DNA of 64,000 nucleotides from Flavobacterium terrigena (lineage in GTDB: Bacteria; Bacteroidota; Bacteroidia; Flavobacteriales; Flavobacteriaceae): contig NZ_FNYA01000006.1 of NCBI RefSeq assembly GCF_900108955.1, forward strand, positions 62,001-126,000, given 5' to 3'. The notes below the pieces were generated by a model. That model worked only from the letters and a program-made list of their open reading frames with translations. It was not told the origin of the DNA and searched no databases. The position numbers were made by a program, and so were the translations under genes. Of this stretch, positions 8,712 to 16,160 are shown one piece after another. Numbering within the stretch: the stretch's first letter is position 1; every line of letters begins with the position of its first letter.

Positions 8712-9968
8712 TTAATCTAATTTTGTATGAGGATAAAATTTTTGAGATAATTTTTTTGTTAAAAATTCTGCAGCTTTTATTACCCCATATTCTTGAACAT
8801 CTATCGATTGAATCGGATAACCTTTTAAATAAATAATATACTCACCTTTTGCAAATGTATGAGCAATTTCAAGGTCAATCAATGCTTGAGTAATTTCTGA
8901 ATTCACTTCATATGTTACAATATTGGCAAAGCCACAAGGTCCTTTATCTCCATATTTTTTATATTTTGATTCTGTTTCTTTATAATTTATTTCTTCGGCT
9001 TCCTTAATTGCTTCTTTAACTAAATCATATGTCTCTTTTCTTACAGAGACTTTATTTAGTTTAGATATTCTATTAAATGGAAGGTCATCAAATTTTATAT
9101 AATCTAAATCTATATTTAGATTTGACAATTCTTCAATTGACATTACAAAAGTATTTTCCAAAAGTTTTAAATTATATTCTATTCCATAATTTGTACTGGT
9201 TGAATGATATAAGTTTTTTATATGTTCTAATATATCAATAACTTCTACATTTGTTTTCACAAAAACTATAATTTTACTAAATGAGAAATCATCATTTTGA
9301 GCTATAAAAGGCATTCCTGGAAAATCAAAATTTTCTTTTATATCTGCCCATCTCCATTCTCTTTCATGAGTCCAATCAATTCGTTTTTGTTTTTTAATAT
9401 TTGTATAAACATATCTATACATTTCATTGAGACCAATACCACACTTTTCTGATAAAGTTCTTATGCCAATCCCAAAGTTTTTGTCACCCATTTTAGCTTC
9501 TAAATGTTTACCCGATAATCCATAAATTACCGGTCGTGCACCTGCTTCGAATAGCTCTTCTTTTAAAAAAGCAATTCCATATGACTCTATAGATTCACTG
9601 CTTTTGCGAGTTTTAGCATATTCTAATAATGCATATAAAGGCATTTCAGTAAAACAAGCTGCTGATTTTGATCCATATATTGTTGCTGATTTTTTTCTGA
9701 ATGACCAACCAGTTTTTATAATTCCATCATGTAGAATTTTTTTTAACACATAGAAAGCTTCTGCATCAGATTCCAATCCATAATCATCCTCCTGATATTT
9801 TTCAGTAAGATATATTGGTTCTCCCTCATATGTAAAAGTGTCAGGAAAAGGATCATATTCAAAGCCATCTTCAACTTCCCAATCATAAGAAAATTCTTGA
9901 GGGTCATTTTCAGGATTTCTATCGTGAACAAAATGTATAATCCATTCAGTTAAATCATTTCTATTCAT
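8712..9968 (-). CDS. Hypothetical protein, possibly AbiGi/DUF2971-like
   Basis: A 418-aa soluble protein of unknown function. Residues about 95-165 contain a run (ACFTEMPLYALLEYA ... YGIAFLKEELFEAGARPVIYG) with the layout seen in DUF2971/AbiGi-type phage-resistance proteins: a Cys-Phe-Thr-Glu/Asp-x-Pro-Leu patch, then YGI-F-K, then A-PV-Y. A WTHEREWRW patch follows at about 215. These resemblances are pattern-based and unverified. It is the single gene of a unit bounded by family B repeats on both sides: its start lies 16 bp from copy 2, and copy 1 follows its stop. Confidence 0.6.
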   Translation of the reverse strand: MNRNDLTEWIIHFVHDRNPENDPQEFSYDWEVEDGFEYDPFPDTFTYEGEPIYLTEKYQEDDYGLESDAEAFYVLKKILHDGIIKTGWSFRKKSATIYGSKSAACFTEMPLYALLEYAKTRKSSESIESYGIAFLKEELFEAGARPVIYGLSGKHLEAKMGDKNFGIGIRTLSEKCGIGLNEMYRYVYTNIKKQKRIDWTHEREWRWADIKENFDFPGMPFIAQNDDFSFSKIIVFVKTNVEVIDILEHIKNLYHSTSTNYGIEYNLKLLENTFVMSIEELSNLNIDLDYIKFDDLPFNRISKLNKVSVRKETYDLVKEAIKEAEEINYKETESKYKKYGDKGPCGFANIVTYEVNSEITQALIDLEIAHTFAKGEYIIYLKGYPIQSIDVQEYGVIKAAEFLTKKLSQKFYPHTKLD

Positions 9969-9983
9969 TTTTTCTTAATTGTG

Positions 9984-10034
9984 TGATTACTTCGTCAGTT
10001 CGCTGGTGCTCGTGTACAAATCAGCGTTATCGGG
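9984..10034 (-). repeat. Repeat family B, copy 2
   Basis: TGATTACTTCGTCAGTTCGC...GTGTACAAATCAGCGTTATCGGG, a diverged copy of family B. The stop codon of the minus-strand lipoprotein gene (10027-10029) lies inside it, so the last residues of that protein are encoded by the repeat. Confidence 0.8.
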
Positions 10035-10452
10035 TAAAAGCTTTATTGTATTCAATTCTTTGTTTTATAAAGTTCAATAATTCTTTTGAATCTTCCATAG
10101 ATTCCCCATTTATTATTGTACCAAAATTCTCTCCCAAGCAAAGTGTATCAGTTTTTATTCCTTGATGTACTAAAATGCGAATACGAACATCAGCACGAAA
10201 ATCAGTTGAATCAATTTTATACTTTCTGTAGATTTTTAAGAATTTGTCAACCGAAGTTTTATCGCAAACTCTCATGAATTTAAAATTTTCGGTAAGAGAA
10301 TCAACATTTTTAGGCCAACCACATCCAAACCGCATTGGATAATTTACGCCTGGTTTGTGAAATATAATTTCTAAATTGTTAGCTGGGTAAGAAACGATTT
10401 CTTTCTTACAACTATAAAAAAGGACAATTAAAAAAAGAATAATATTTTTCAT
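10027..10452 (-). CDS. Hypothetical lipoprotein
   Basis: About 141 aa. ATG at 10452 is preferred to 10503 because it yields a clean lipoprotein signal, MKNIILFLIVLFYSCKKE, with the lipobox cysteine at residue 15, and avoids overlap with the upstream gene ending at 10484. The mature part has no recognised domain. It follows the 10484-11107 gene in the same unit, with about 31 bp between them, so they could form a two-gene cassette. Its stop codon is in repeat B copy 2. Confidence 0.65.
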   Translation of the reverse strand: MKNIILFLIVLFYSCKKEIVSYPANNLEIIFHKPGVNYPMRFGCGWPKNVDSLTENFKFMRVCDKTSVDKFLKIYRKYKIDSTDFRADVRIRILVHQGIKTDTLCLGENFGTIINGESMEDSKELLNFIKQRIEYNKAFTR

Positions 10453-10483
10453 AAGGTATTTTAAGTACGATTGGTTTTCAAAA

Positions 10484-11107
10484 TTATATAAATTCTTTTT
10501 CAAACATTTTGATTAAATCATTTGTCTCAACTGCTGTTTCATCAAATAATCTCAAAGGTTCTCTAACTTTTGGATATTCATCAACAAATTCAATGTCATC
10601 TATTTGTTTTAGATTAAAATTATTCATGATTTGTGTAAACGATTCTTCATTTATTCCCCAAAATTTAATGTATTTAGATTCACTAACGAAGATTTCGATT
10701 AGTTCATTTTCTGATTGAAATAGCAATCCTATTTCAATAAAAGTATCTGCAACAATCTCTTTAGAATATTTATTTAAAAAACTTAAAGTTTTCTCTTTGC
10801 TTGAATATTTACCATATTTCAATTCTGAACCTTCGTGACCAAATATTATAGCAATTATTTCAGGCATTTCTTTAGAAAGTGATACTATCAAATTCCATAG
10901 ATTAGAATTGTTAATATTTATTTCTGTGTAAAAGTTAAAACCTAAATCTGCATGATCTGGATTATTGTCCTTTTGATGTAAAATATAACCCTCTACAATA
11001 TTTGCGGTTTTCCTTTCTTCAAGTCGTTTAGATACAGTAGAATTTGCTGGAACTTCGTCAATATTTGGTGCGCGTAAAGTTATTGGTAATTCTAAACTTT
11101 CTTTCAT
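10484..11107 (-). CDS. Hypothetical protein
   Basis: A 207-aa acidic soluble protein with no signal peptide and no family I recognise. It contains a possible alpha/beta core around IIAIIFGHEGSELKYGKYS (about 85-103). It begins about 45 bp from repeat B copy 3 and is followed by a lipoprotein gene in the same orientation. The style (small, acidic, soluble, isolated in an accessory array) is like many immunity-type proteins, but that is only a guess. Confidence 0.65.
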   Translation of the reverse strand: MKESLELPITLRAPNIDEVPANSTVSKRLEERKTANIVEGYILHQKDNNPDHADLGFNFYTEININNSNLWNLIVSLSKEMPEIIAIIFGHEGSELKYGKYSSKEKTLSFLNKYSKEIVADTFIEIGLLFQSENELIEIFVSESKYIKFWGINEESFTQIMNNFNLKQIDDIEFVDEYPKVREPLRLFDETAVETNDLIKMFEKEFI

Positions 11108-11152
11108 AGATTATTGTTATTGTGTCAAACAGACGTAATATTGTGGTACGGT

Positions 11153-11200
11153 TTACTTCGTCAGTTCGCTGTGCTAGTGTGTAAATCTGTGCTAACTGTT
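11153..11200 (-). repeat. Repeat family B, copy 3
   Basis: TTACTTCGTCAGTTCGCTGT...GTGTAAATCTGTGCTAACTG. It lies between the stop codon of 11215-11778 (15 bp away) and the start of 10484-11107. Confidence 0.8.
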
Positions 11201-11214
11201 TAATGTAAAAGTAG

Positions 11215-11778
11215 CTATTGTGCTAAACCGTTTTTGTGTGTAGTTTTTTTATAATTTTTATAAGATTTAGTAATATTTTCGTAAAGCTCTTCAATACTAC
11301 AATCTAGTAACGCACTTGAAATTATTATACTTTTTTTATAATTCCAATTCCCCATAAACATTAGAAATTTTTTTATTAAGTTTAATTTTCTATTTTTAAA
11401 AACAGATTCATTTACAAATATCTCTATACTTTTTTTCTTAATTCTCTCAATTTTTGAAATGTTCTGCCATTCAATTTTGCCTAAAGATTCATATCTTGAA
11501 TTGTCAATTATAAATTCTTCGGTTATATATAATGCATATCTTCTAGAATAAAGTTTTAAAATTGAGAAAAATAATGCTGAAAATAAAACTATTCCAATTA
11601 TTCCAAGAATTTGAATGTGTAATATTTTCATAAACACATTTCTTATGAAAATTTCAGGTTTTAAAATGAAATAAACAGAAAAGGTAAGCAGTAGTAAAGA
11701 AATTATAATTCCCAATGTTATTCTTTCTTTTCTAAATTTGATTTCTAAATTCATAATTCTGTTTACCATGTTTTTCAA
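11215..11778 (-). CDS. STM3941-like membrane protein (PH-like domain)
   Basis: 187 aa. Two transmembrane segments at about 20-40 and 52-72 are followed by a PH-like beta-rich domain with IEWQNISKIE (about 104) and a C-terminal block LIKKFLMFMGNWNYKKSIIISSALLD. This arrangement matches the STM3941 family, whose function is unknown. In the same array position as the other cassette-like genes: an attC-like palindrome lies just upstream and a family B repeat just downstream. Confidence 0.7.
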   Translation of the reverse strand: MKNMVNRIMNLEIKFRKERITLGIIISLLLLTFSVYFILKPEIFIRNVFMKILHIQILGIIGIVLFSALFFSILKLYSRRYALYITEEFIIDNSRYESLGKIEWQNISKIERIKKKSIEIFVNESVFKNRKLNLIKKFLMFMGNWNYKKSIIISSALLDCSIEELYENITKSYKNYKKTTHKNGLAQ

Positions 11779-11785
11779 AATTACA

Positions 11786-11919
11786 TATAATGTTTCGGGG
11801 CTTGGTGCAGTAGCGCTACGTGGAACTGATTTTTTTCTGTTAAAGATAAAATTTCTTGCGAAATGTGAACTTGAATTTACTTCAAAATTCGCAATCTTGC
11901 CAAACGCTTGTTATGTGGT
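11786..11919 (-). repeat. attC-like palindrome A1
   Basis: The right arm TTCGCAATCTTGCCAAACGC (11888-11907) ends in GTTATG, and the degenerate left arm starts at GGGGCTTGGTGCAG. The loop shares CTGTTAAAGATAAAATTTC with sites A2 and A4. The stop codon of the minus-strand gene 11911-12918 lies in the terminal core (CATAAC on that strand), as is common at attC ends of integron cassettes. Confidence 0.7.
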
Positions 11920-12918
11920 GTATTTATTGTCTCCAAGTTTGTAAATATCATAATATCTTTTCACGAGCCCATTTATATATCTTTTCAAATAGTTTTCACT
12001 TAAAAATGAGTTTGACCAATTGTCATAACGTTGGCATTGTATTCCTAAATAAAAAAAATATAAACTTACTCCAAGCATCGGAATGAGTCGTTTTTCTTCT
12101 TTACTAATTGGGGTTATAGATTCATAACCTTTGATAAAGCTTTCTACCTTTGGTTGATAATCTTTTGGCTCATACTTCTCGACATTATGAAGTTGCATAA
12201 TGTAGTAAGCGATGTCTAAACAAAGCCAACCATTTCCACAGAAATCGAAATCAAAAATTGTTATTTCGTTCTCTTCTGTTACGTTTATATTGTCAAACCA
12301 AATGTCAAGATGAACAATTCCTTTTCGAATTTGAGAAGTGTCAACATTTTCAAACTCCTTTATTAAATATTTTTGAGCCGACAACATAAAGTTCATTTCT
12401 TCAGTGCCCGCTGTCAAAAAATTTGATACTTTCTTTAAGGAGTCAATAAGAATTACTTCAGGTGTGTATTCTACACGACTTAACTTCAGGTTATTAGTTA
12501 CCGTATGAAGTTGAGCCATAAGTTGCCCAATACGGAAATGAGTTTCAGCCGAAATAATGTGCAGTTTTTCGCCTCTTGCATAAGTGAAAAGTACAGCATA
12601 TCTATTTCCTTCAGGGGCATTTAGTGTTTGTATAAAATTATTTGTTTCGTCTGGTAGTGGATAAGAAATAGAAATATTTTTTTGTTTTAACTCGTTTAAT
12701 AATTTTATTTCTTCTACTATTTCTGCATGTGTTCTCCAATTTAAACTATAAATGCGGAATACAAACTTGTCCAAATTGTCGGTTATCAAATAGGTGTCAT
12801 TGATTCCTGCTTTAATTAATTGGCATTTGGTGTCTTTACTTAAAGAATATTTTTCCTGTAAAAACAGTCCGATATGTGTTGCTGAAAGGTTAGAATTTGT
12901 TACTGGAAAATGTGTCAT
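11911..12918 (-). CDS. Aminoglycoside phosphotransferase-fold kinase (APH family)
   Basis: 335 aa with the APH/choline-kinase fold. The catalytic loop HLDIWFDNIN has His203, Asp205 and a metal-binding Asn at 210. The DFDFCG motif (DFG equivalent) follows at about 225, and a nucleotide-binding lysine or arginine is likely in FVFRIYS. The family phosphorylates small hydroxylated molecules, from aminoglycosides to homoserine and choline. The substrate cannot be read, and resistance should not be assumed. It starts about 26-35 nt after the GTTAGGT core of site A2 and ends in the core of A1, so it fits a one-gene cassette. Confidence 0.8.
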   Translation of the reverse strand: MTHFPVTNSNLSATHIGLFLQEKYSLSKDTKCQLIKAGINDTYLITDNLDKFVFRIYSLNWRTHAEIVEEIKLLNELKQKNISISYPLPDETNNFIQTLNAPEGNRYAVLFTYARGEKLHIISAETHFRIGQLMAQLHTVTNNLKLSRVEYTPEVILIDSLKKVSNFLTAGTEEMNFMLSAQKYLIKEFENVDTSQIRKGIVHLDIWFDNINVTEENEITIFDFDFCGNGWLCLDIAYYIMQLHNVEKYEPKDYQPKVESFIKGYESITPISKEEKRLIPMLGVSLYFFYLGIQCQRYDNWSNSFLSENYLKRYINGLVKRYYDIYKLGDNKYTT

Positions 12919-12943
12919 TTGTTTTTTGCTGTCTGTCTTAAAA

Positions 12944-13082
12944 TTGTACCTAACGTTCCGGCGCTTGGCGAGGTTGCGAATTTCGGAACCGATTATTTTC
13001 TGTTAAAGATAAAATTTCTTGCGAAATGTAAACGTGAATTTAATATAAAATTCGCAATCTTGCCAAACGCCTGTTACAGGCA
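12944..13082 (-). repeat. attC-like palindrome A2
   Basis: The left arm GGCGCTTGGCGAGGTTGCGAA (12960-12980) pairs imperfectly with the right arm TTCGCAATCTTGCCAAACGCC (13051-13071) across a 70-base loop. Outer cores are CCTAAC on the left, which reads GTTAGGT on the minus strand and fits GTTRRRY, and GTTACAGGCA on the right. Layout on the minus strand is R''-L''-loop-L'-R', as in integron attC sites. Sequence is about 90 percent like A4 by eye. Confidence 0.75.
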
Positions 13083-13084
13083 GT

Positions 13085-13915
13085 TTATTTATTTGTAAAG
13101 CTTAGTTCCATTTTACTATTAACTGCAATTCCACAACTTGTGGCAGGAACAAATTTAACCGTTTTAATGAATTTTGCTACCTCAGTTTCAAAATAAGATT
13201 TATGTTTTCTATTTGTAAAGTTTTGTAAATGAGCTTCTGTTTTTAAATCTGATATTTTGCCAGTTTTACTTAATAAAAAACTTGCTGTTGTGTATGAATA
13301 ATATTTTTCATTTTTAAATTTATAGTCAATTGGATATTTGAATTGTTCAAAGAAATCTCTTTTTGATTTATGAAACATATCATTATAATTTTTTGTATTT
13401 GGATATCTTGAAACCATATCACATTCAGTAAATTCATATATTCTGTTTGGATTTTTTTTCACAAAGCTTTTTTCTACCAGATTGCAAAGCGAATCCAAGA
13501 AATTTTTTCCATGTTTTTTTTCAATTTCCGTTTTCATAGTATTTTGATAACAGTATCTTTCAAACTTACTACTATGACAACATCCAGAGCTGTATTCATC
13601 AACAATTGTATCGATAGCAATATTATATTTTGAAAGATATTTTTCAAGTTCATTATAGTTATCAATATCAAAATCCTTTCTGAAATTTAGAAAAGAAAAG
13701 TAAATCTTCAGTTTTCCATTTTTAATATCAGACATAGCTCTATTTTTCTGAAAAGGACACATTGTATCTTTTATTATTATTTTTACATTCTCGCCAGCAT
13801 TAGGAATTTTGTCATTTTCACTATAAAGTACTATCGTTTTTATACTTTTAGTTTCTTTCTTCTCGTTGCAACCGAATAGTATTACAAGACAAAATAAAAA
13901 TAGGAAGTGTTTCAT
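13085..13915 (-). CDS. Hypothetical lipoprotein with TonB-C-like end
   Basis: 276 aa. Signal peptide MKHFLFLFCLVILFGCNEKK with the lipobox Cys at residue 16. Mid-region cysteines occur in SSGCCHSSKFERYC. The last 70 residues (SKTGKISDLKTEAHLQN ... VKFVPATSCGIAVNSKMELSF) resemble the C-terminal fold of Bacteroidota TonB-like proteins, a known motif in many flavobacterial lipoproteins. It lies in a cassette whose two ends, TGCCTGTAAC at 13934-13943 and GTTACAGGCA at 13073-13082, are perfect complements. Confidence 0.7.
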   Translation of the reverse strand: MKHFLFLFCLVILFGCNEKKETKSIKTIVLYSENDKIPNAGENVKIIIKDTMCPFQKNRAMSDIKNGKLKIYFSFLNFRKDFDIDNYNELEKYLSKYNIAIDTIVDEYSSGCCHSSKFERYCYQNTMKTEIEKKHGKNFLDSLCNLVEKSFVKKNPNRIYEFTECDMVSRYPNTKNYNDMFHKSKRDFFEQFKYPIDYKFKNEKYYSYTTASFLLSKTGKISDLKTEAHLQNFTNRKHKSYFETEVAKFIKTVKFVPATSCGIAVNSKMELSFTNK

Positions 13916-13933
13916 AGTTTAGTGTGGTTAAAT

Positions 13934-14058
13934 TGCCTGTAACTCATAAATAAGCGAACTTTTCCGTTTGCAAATAGTTATAAGTATTTATTGTCGTTTG
14001 TAAATATAAATAATTTCCTCAAAAAAGCCTCAAAATAAGGATTTGTATTTAGACCTGT
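13934..14058 (-). repeat. Repeat family C, copy 3, with cassette core TGCCTGTAAC
   Basis: About 115 bp closely matching 15377-15497: TAACTCATAAATAAGCGAAC, TTTCCGTTTGCAAATAG, TTATAAGTATTTATTG, TTTGTAAATATAAA, AAAAAGCCTCAAA. The part from TTTGTAAATATAAA onward also matches the region just beyond the ridA terminator (17771-17843). On the minus strand it lies directly before the 13085-13915 gene, so it may supply a promoter (TATATTTA-type -7 box). Confidence 0.7.
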
Positions 14059-14183
14059 CAGGTCTTGGTGGAGTATTATGTTTTGGCATGGATTACTTCG
14101 TTAGTTCGTAGCGCTCGTGTATAAATCTGTGCTATTGGGTTTACTGTAAAATTCGCAATCTTGCCAAACGCCTGTTATGAGCA
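14051..14183 (-). repeat. Repeat B copy 4 joined to half of an attC-like site (A3)
   Basis: AGACCTGTCAGGTCT (14051-14065), then the family B core GGATTACTTCGTTAGTTCG...ATCTGTGCTATTGGG (14089-14139), then only the right arm of the attC-like element, TTCGCAATCTTGCCAAACGCC (14152-14172), with core GTTATGAGCA (14174-14183). The left arm and loop of the palindrome are absent, as if B replaced them. Confidence 0.7.
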
Positions 14184-14184
14184 G

Positions 14185-14631
14185 TTATTTCCAGTTTTCC
14201 AATCTCCAGTTTTGTTCCAATCGTTCGACAATCAACGTATCATTCATTATTCCGTGCGGTGATAGTTTTAAGTTCTTCTCGTCCAGGTCTGACTTTAATT
14301 CTCTCTTAAGAGTTGATTTATGTACAATATGCCATCCAAGAAATTCTCCTCGAATATTGTGTTCACTTCGAGCAAATTCAGAATTAACAAATGATTTAGG
14401 GATTTCAAAATTACCAACCATTTCCACAATTTTCCTTCTTGCAGCTGTCTTCAAAGGGAATCCAATATTCCATCTTTCAGTTTGATCCACGCCAGCTTGT
14501 GTTATTTCGCCATTTGCTGATATCGGTTCCAGTACTCGTACAAAATCAATTCCCAAATCGTCAGTTTCCACATACTGTAAGTATCCGAAACCTATGTTAG
14601 TCTTGATTTTAAAAACATCTCCTATTTTCAT
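14185..14631 (-). CDS. Hypothetical protein, immunity-26-like
   Basis: 148 aa, soluble. The N-terminus MKIGDVFKIKTNIGFGYLQYVETD, followed by a short beta-rich region, resembles the Imm26 immunity family (G-D-V-F/Y followed by G-Y-G-x-V/I). No toxin partner is nearby, so if it is an immunity gene it is an orphan. It starts only 6 nt from the core TGCTCATAAC (14638-14647) and ends 1-2 nt from the complementary core GTTATGAGCA, so it fills its cassette almost completely. Confidence 0.65.
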   Translation of the reverse strand: MKIGDVFKIKTNIGFGYLQYVETDDLGIDFVRVLEPISANGEITQAGVDQTERWNIGFPLKTAARRKIVEMVGNFEIPKSFVNSEFARSEHNIRGEFLGWHIVHKSTLKRELKSDLDEKNLKLSPHGIMNDTLIVERLEQNWRLENWK

Positions 14632-14637
14632 GTTAAT

Positions 14638-14771
14638 TGCTCATAACGTTCCGGCGCTTGGCGAGGTTGCGAACTTCGGAACTGATTATTTTCTGTTAAA
14701 GATAAAATTTCTTGCGAAATGTAAACGTGAATTTACTACAAAATTCGCAATCTCGCCAAACGCCTGTTAGC
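14638..14771 (-). repeat. attC-like palindrome A4
   Basis: Left arm GGCGCTTGGCGAGGTTGCGAA (14653-14673, identical to A2), right arm TTCGCAATCTCGCCAAACGCC (14744-14764), loop nearly identical to A2. The outer cores are TGCTCATAAC and GTTAGCGG. The G-to-C style change in the right arm (CTCGCC against CTTGCC) improves pairing with the left arm. Confidence 0.75.
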
Positions 14772-14825
14772 GGTTCGGTTGTTTTGGAAGAAAAACGTTC
14801 TTTTTAAATCTATATTTTGCGCAAA

Positions 14826-14888
14826 CTTTTCACGTTTCTATTTTCACGTTTCTGAATTTCTGCGAAAGACTTTTCACGTTTCTATTTT
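14826..14888. repeat. Short direct repeats CTTTTCACGTTTCTATTTT
   Basis: Two exact 19-base copies at 14826-14844 and 14870-14888, plus a partial copy TTTTCACGTTTCTG at 14841-14854 between them. They lie in the 165-bp stretch between site A4 and the stop of 14938-15342. Nothing else is seen in that gap. Confidence 0.7.
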
Positions 14889-14937
14889 TGACAAACAATT
14901 TTCTGCGTTTCGTTTTTCAGCCAAAAAATTTATTGAA

Positions 14938-15342
14938 TTATAGACAAATAGTTACAATTCCTAATACTGGGAAAATTAGAAATGATATTATTCCCAATTT
15001 TATTGATTGTTTGCTTAAAAGATACTTTTCACGTAGTTCTATATTTTCCAAATTTTCGAAATCATTGTTTTTATTAGCTAATCCGATATTTACAATCTCT
15101 CCTTTAAAGGCGTTTCCATAATCAACAACGTATTTGTTAAATAAATCTGGGCGCATAGTTTTTAACATATTACTGAACTCAATTAGTTTAGAATAATAAT
15201 TAAACATAAAAAAAGGAAATGTTGGGATTATGAATATAATTGGCGCATAATTTCTGAATGGTTTTGGTAATATGATTAACCAAATGATACTTGCTGTAAG
15301 TATTAAGTAAAAGTAAACTTGATTTCTGGTGGATTTGTTCAT
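14938..15342 (-). CDS. Hypothetical small membrane protein
   Basis: 134 aa, with three or four hydrophobic segments (about 10-28, 30-50 and 112-134) and a hydrophilic middle. No family recognised. The cassette that contains it has ends CCCCTAAC (15377-15384) and GTTAGCGG (14766-14773), complementary at seven of eight positions. A family C module lies immediately upstream. Confidence 0.6.
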   Translation of the reverse strand: MNKSTRNQVYFYLILTASIIWLIILPKPFRNYAPIIFIIPTFPFFMFNYYSKLIEFSNMLKTMRPDLFNKYVVDYGNAFKGEIVNIGLANKNNDFENLENIELREKYLLSKQSIKLGIISFLIFPVLGIVTICL

Positions 15343-15376
15343 TTATTGTTGTAAATCTGAGGTTCCGCACAACTGA

Positions 15377-15497
15377 CCCCTAACTCATAAATATGCGAAC
15401 TTTCCGTTTGCAAATAGTTATAAGTATTTATTGCGGGTTGTAAATATAAAATAATTCCCACAAAAAAGCCTCAAATTAGAATAAAAATAGGATCTGC
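15377..15497 (-). repeat. Repeat family C, copy 2
   Basis: Near-duplicate of 13934-14058, starting at core CCCCTAAC and containing AAATATGCGAACTTTCCG, TTGCAAATAGTTATAAG and TGTAAATATAAAATAATTCCCAC, the last shared with the ridA-adjacent copy. It lies about 35 bp upstream of the minus-strand start at 15342. The 15498-15576 remainder of the gap shows no feature. Confidence 0.7.
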
Positions 15498-15576
15498 GGA
15501 AGTTTTAAACTTTAATTAATTCTTTCTTAATTCGTAGTCAATTTCGTTATCATCCAAATTGGCAATTTTGGTAAAA

Positions 15577-16110
15577 TTAAATTGTTCGAGTCAATGTATA
15601 AATAGTAAAATCTGGGTATTCTTTGATTGCTTCTTTTGATTGAAGAAAGTTGAAATTTGTTAATAGTTTAGTTGAATTCAGATTGTTTTTATGCGTAAAC
15701 GCAACAATTTTATGAAACTGCAAGGTTTGAAAAGCATAATTGATAACAGCTTGGGTTGCTTCTTTCATAATTCCTTGACCTTGAAATACTGTCATAAGTT
15801 CATAACCGATTTCGCAACTATTTTTTTCGGTTGAAAAGTCGAAAAGACAAATTGTTCCCACAAATGTATTGGTATTTGATAGGCTAATTACCCAATAAAT
15901 GGAGTTGTTATTTTTGATGTTGTCATTAATTGTGTTGATGAATTTTAGAGCATCATCAATTGTTTTGCTAGGTTGTCTGCCAAGGTATTTGTTTATTTCC
16001 GCATCTGAACGCAAAGCAAAAATATCTTGACTATCATCAGTTGATAATTGTCTGATTGTTAGTCTTTCTGTAGTCAAAACTGGGAAAGGGGTGAAGTTTA
16101 TGTTTACCAT
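15577..16110 (-). CDS. GNAT acetyltransferase, RimJ/RimL type
   Basis: 177 aa. The N-terminus with LTTERLTIRQLSTDDSQDIFAL and the acetyl-CoA loop region CEIGYELMTVFQGQGIMKEA (about 103-122), plus KIVAFTHKNNLNSTKLL, are typical of the RimJ/RimL GNAT subfamily. These transfer acetyl groups to protein N-termini or small amines; the substrate is unknown. On the minus strand it follows the TPR gene with a 50-bp gap. No attC-like site was found after its stop codon, unlike most of the array. Confidence 0.85.
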   Translation of the reverse strand: MVNINFTPFPVLTTERLTIRQLSTDDSQDIFALRSDAEINKYLGRQPSKTIDDALKFINTINDNIKNNNSIYWVISLSNTNTFVGTICLFDFSTEKNSCEIGYELMTVFQGQGIMKEATQAVINYAFQTLQFHKIVAFTHKNNLNSTKLLTNFNFLQSKEAIKEYPDFTIYTLTRTI

Positions 16111-16140
16111 TTTGTTGTGTTTATTTTGTTTGATATTGAA

Positions 16141-16160
16141 TGGAAATCCGTGCTATCAGT
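16141..16160 (-). repeat. Remnant of repeat family B (GGAAATCCGTGCTATCAG)
   Basis: A short piece resembling the AATCTGTGCTATTGGG end of family B, directly at the 3' end of the TPR gene. Another remnant, AAATTTGTGTTATTGGG, is at about 17106-17122 at the 3' end of the 17139-17729 gene. Confidence 0.4.

Noticed and set aside
11911..12918. Aminoglycoside resistance gene
   Set aside because: Only the general APH-fold kinase motifs are present; the substrate cannot be inferred.
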